From NCBI GenBank assembly GCA_937894935.1, contig CALAYC010000332.1, positions 1 to 53,165 of the forward strand: a DNA stretch of 53,165 nucleotides. Direction: 5' to 3'. The notes beneath the pieces were generated by a model. That model did not search any database and was not told the DNA's origin. It saw nothing but the letters and a program-made list of their open reading frames with translations. Positions 51,599 through 53,165 of this stretch are shown one piece after another (within the stretch, counting starts at the first letter, position 1; each line of letters opens with the position of its first letter). A program made the position numbers and the translations under genes. The stretch comes from an uncultured Verrucomicrobiota bacterium. GTDB taxonomy: Bacteria; Verrucomicrobiota; Verrucomicrobiia; Limisphaerales; JADLHS01.

Positions 51599-53165
51599 AT
51601 GAAAGTATCTCGTCACTTTTTTAGTCGTGCGACAGCGGTAATGTTGCTCTCTCTCGTTACCGCTTCCGCGGCATGGCAGCCAGGCAAAGCGCCATTGATG
51701 ACGCGTTGGGCGAAGGACGTTTCGCCGCAAAATGCGCTTCCGGAATATCCGCGCCCACAATTGGTCCGCGCGCAATGGCAAAACCTGAACGGTCTTTGGA
51801 GTTACGCCATTACGCCGCGCGAAGTAGCAAAACCGGAGAAATGGGATGGTGAAATTCTTGTGCCGTTCCCGGTGGAGTCCGCGTTGTCCGGAGTGATGCG
51901 CGCGGTGACGGAGAAAGATCGCTTGTGGTATCGCCGCACGTTTACGGTACCGCGTGAATGGAAGGGGCAACGCGTGGTGTTGCACTTCGGCGCGGTGGAT
52001 TGGGAAACGACGGTGTACGTCAACGGCAAGGAATTGGGAACACACCGCGGTGGCTATGATGGATTCAGCTTTGATATCACCGATGCGCTTAAGAGCAGTG
52101 GCGAGAATGAAATCCTGGTCGCGGTTTGGGATCCGACACATCTCGGTCAGCAACCGATTGGAAAACAGAATCGTCAGCCGCACGGCATCTGGTACACGCC
52201 GACGAGTGGTATCTGGCAAACCGTCTGGCTCGAGCCGGTGAGCGCCGCGCATATCGCCGGTCTCAAACTGACGCCGGATGTGGATGCGGGAACGATTCTG
52301 GTGGCAACGACCACCAAACGTCCATCGGGTAACAGCGCCGCGCAAGCGACGGAAGCGCGCGTGGAAGTTTTCGATGGTCGCACTCGCGTGGCGGAGATGA
52401 CCGTGCCGGTGTTGTTGATGGATAATGACACGACGGCGCTTTCGGAAGCATTGATTACGGTGCCGAAAGCGAAATTGTGGTCGCCGGACACGCCATTTCT
52501 CTATGACCTCAAAGTCACGTTGTTCAACGGTCGCACGAAGATTGACGAGGTGAGTTCTTACTTTGGGATGCGGAAAATTTCTTTGGGCCAGGATGCGCAG
52601 GGCATCACTCGATTGTTTTTAAACAACAAGCCGGTGTTTCAATTCGGGCCGCTGGATCAAGGGTTCTGGCCGGATGGACTTTACACGGCACCGACGGATG
52701 AAGCGTTGCGCTTCGACATCATCGTGACGAAGCAGCTCGGATTCAACATGGCGCGCAAGCACGTGAAAGTGGAGCCGGCGCGCTGGTATTACTGGTGCGA
52801 TAAACTGGGATTACTTGTGTGGCAGGACATGCCGAGCGGTGATCGTCACATTGGCCCGGATCAACCGGACATCGTGCGCACGCCAGAATCGGCGAAGCAA
52901 TATGAGATCGAACTGCGCGAGATGATTGCCGAGCTTTACAACTATCCGTCTATCGTCATGTGGGTGCCGTTCAACGAAGGCTGGGGACAGTTTGATACGG
53001 CACGCATTGCGAAACTGGTGGAAGAACTCGATCCGACGCGATTGGTGAACAGCGTTTCAGGTTGGGCGGATCGCGGTGTGGGCCACGTGCATGATTGGCA
53101 TGTGTATCCCGGACCAGGCGTACCGCCGTTGGAAAAAGCGCGTGCTGCGGTGTTAGGTGAGTTCG
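51599..53165 (+). CDS. Glycoside hydrolase family 2 enzyme (C-terminus off the window)
   Basis: An exported glycosidase open to the right edge (522 codons present). The signal is SRATAVMLLSLVTASAAW. A sugar-binding jelly roll follows (LWYRRTFTVPREWKGQRVVLHFGAVDWETTVYVNGKELGTHRGGYDGFSFDIT, split), then the immunoglobulin-like domain and the TIM barrel with the acid/base Glu in PFNEGWGQFDT. The window ends at GEF, where the second catalytic Glu is expected. Beta-galactosidase, beta-mannosidase or another beta-glycosidase are all possible; the FucP/GH125 company favours mannose-containing glycans. Confidence 0.92.
   Translation, partial: MKVSRHFFSRATAVMLLSLVTASAAWQPGKAPLMTRWAKDVSPQNALPEYPRPQLVRAQWQNLNGLWSYAITPREVAKPEKWDGEILVPFPVESALSGVMRAVTEKDRLWYRRTFTVPREWKGQRVVLHFGAVDWETTVYVNGKELGTHRGGYDGFSFDITDALKSSGENEILVAVWDPTHLGQQPIGKQNRQPHGIWYTPTSGIWQTVWLEPVSAAHIAGLKLTPDVDAGTILVATTTKRPSGNSAAQATEARVEVFDGRTRVAEMTVPVLLMDNDTTALSEALITVPKAKLWSPDTPFLYDLKVTLFNGRTKIDEVSSYFGMRKISLGQDAQGITRLFLNNKPVFQFGPLDQGFWPDGLYTAPTDEALRFDIIVTKQLGFNMARKHVKVEPARWYYWCDKLGLLVWQDMPSGDRHIGPDQPDIVRTPESAKQYEIELREMIAELYNYPSIVMWVPFNEGWGQFDTARIAKLVEELDPTRLVNSVSGWADRGVGHVHDWHVYPGPGVPPLEKARAAVLGEF

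Overview
The window looks like chromosomal DNA of a moderately GC-rich Verrucomicrobiota bacterium, most likely from the Pedosphaera/Limisphaerales side of the phylum. This is judged from gene content and protein style, not from a marker phylogeny. Supporting signs are a zinc-ribbon Ser/Thr kinase, Tat-exported Gfo/Idh/MocA and GH125 proteins, a SUMF1-type exported protein, a GldA/F/G-DUF4340-AsmA cassette, and dispersed palindromic repeats that invade reading frames. There are about 50 protein genes. I found no rRNA, tRNA, CRISPR array, insertion sequence or prophage.

Layout. 1-5.9 kb: a Ser/Thr kinase cut by the left edge, EF-P, a TTG-start infC, a DUF2851 protein and an HtrA-type protease. 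5.9-13.9 kb: a tight five-gene operon (ABC ATPase, permease, GldG-like protein, DUF4340 protein, AsmA-like protein) that meets recA at a shared terminator. 14-23.5 kb: housekeeping genes (recA, HAD phosphatase, rpiB, acylphosphatase, phosphoesterase, ELM1-like protein, DegT aminotransferase, Nudix hydrolase, rpoZ, smpB). 23.5-26.3 kb: a repeat cluster, a DUF433 gene, and a lower-GC reverse-strand group encoding a secreted 8-Cys microprotein, an anchored unknown protein, a MauE/DoxX-like membrane protein and a GT51 transglycosylase. 26.3-34.8 kb: rpmB, DUF1015, a CDF transporter, a membrane protein, an exported SUMF1 + Gfo/Idh pair, and tcdA. 34.8-37.1 kb: a restriction-modification island with an adenine methylase carrying a putative N-terminal DNA-binding segment, converging on a NotI-family endonuclease. 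37.3-48.3 kb: a LOG-family protein, an L7/L12-like protein, pabB, pabC, fumarase alpha, pdxA, a SurA-like isomerase, a RodZ-like protein, metF and a radical SAM protein. 48.6 kb to the end: a glycan-use locus (FucP-like transporter, GH125 alpha-mannosidase, GH2 enzyme running off the right edge).

How the genes work together. pabB and pabC make p-aminobenzoate for folate, and metF uses folate carbon. surA-pdxA keeps a gene order known from proteobacteria. The ABC-Gld cassette probably acts at the envelope. The MauE-like protein beside a Cys-rich exported peptide suggests an oxidative-folding or envelope-peptide system and is my best candidate for something undescribed. Other points worth a second look are the NotI-like/adenine-methylase system with a possible built-in regulator and near-leaderless promoter, two genes carrying in-frame palindromic repeat insertions, and an EF-P with Asn where Lys or Arg is normally modified.
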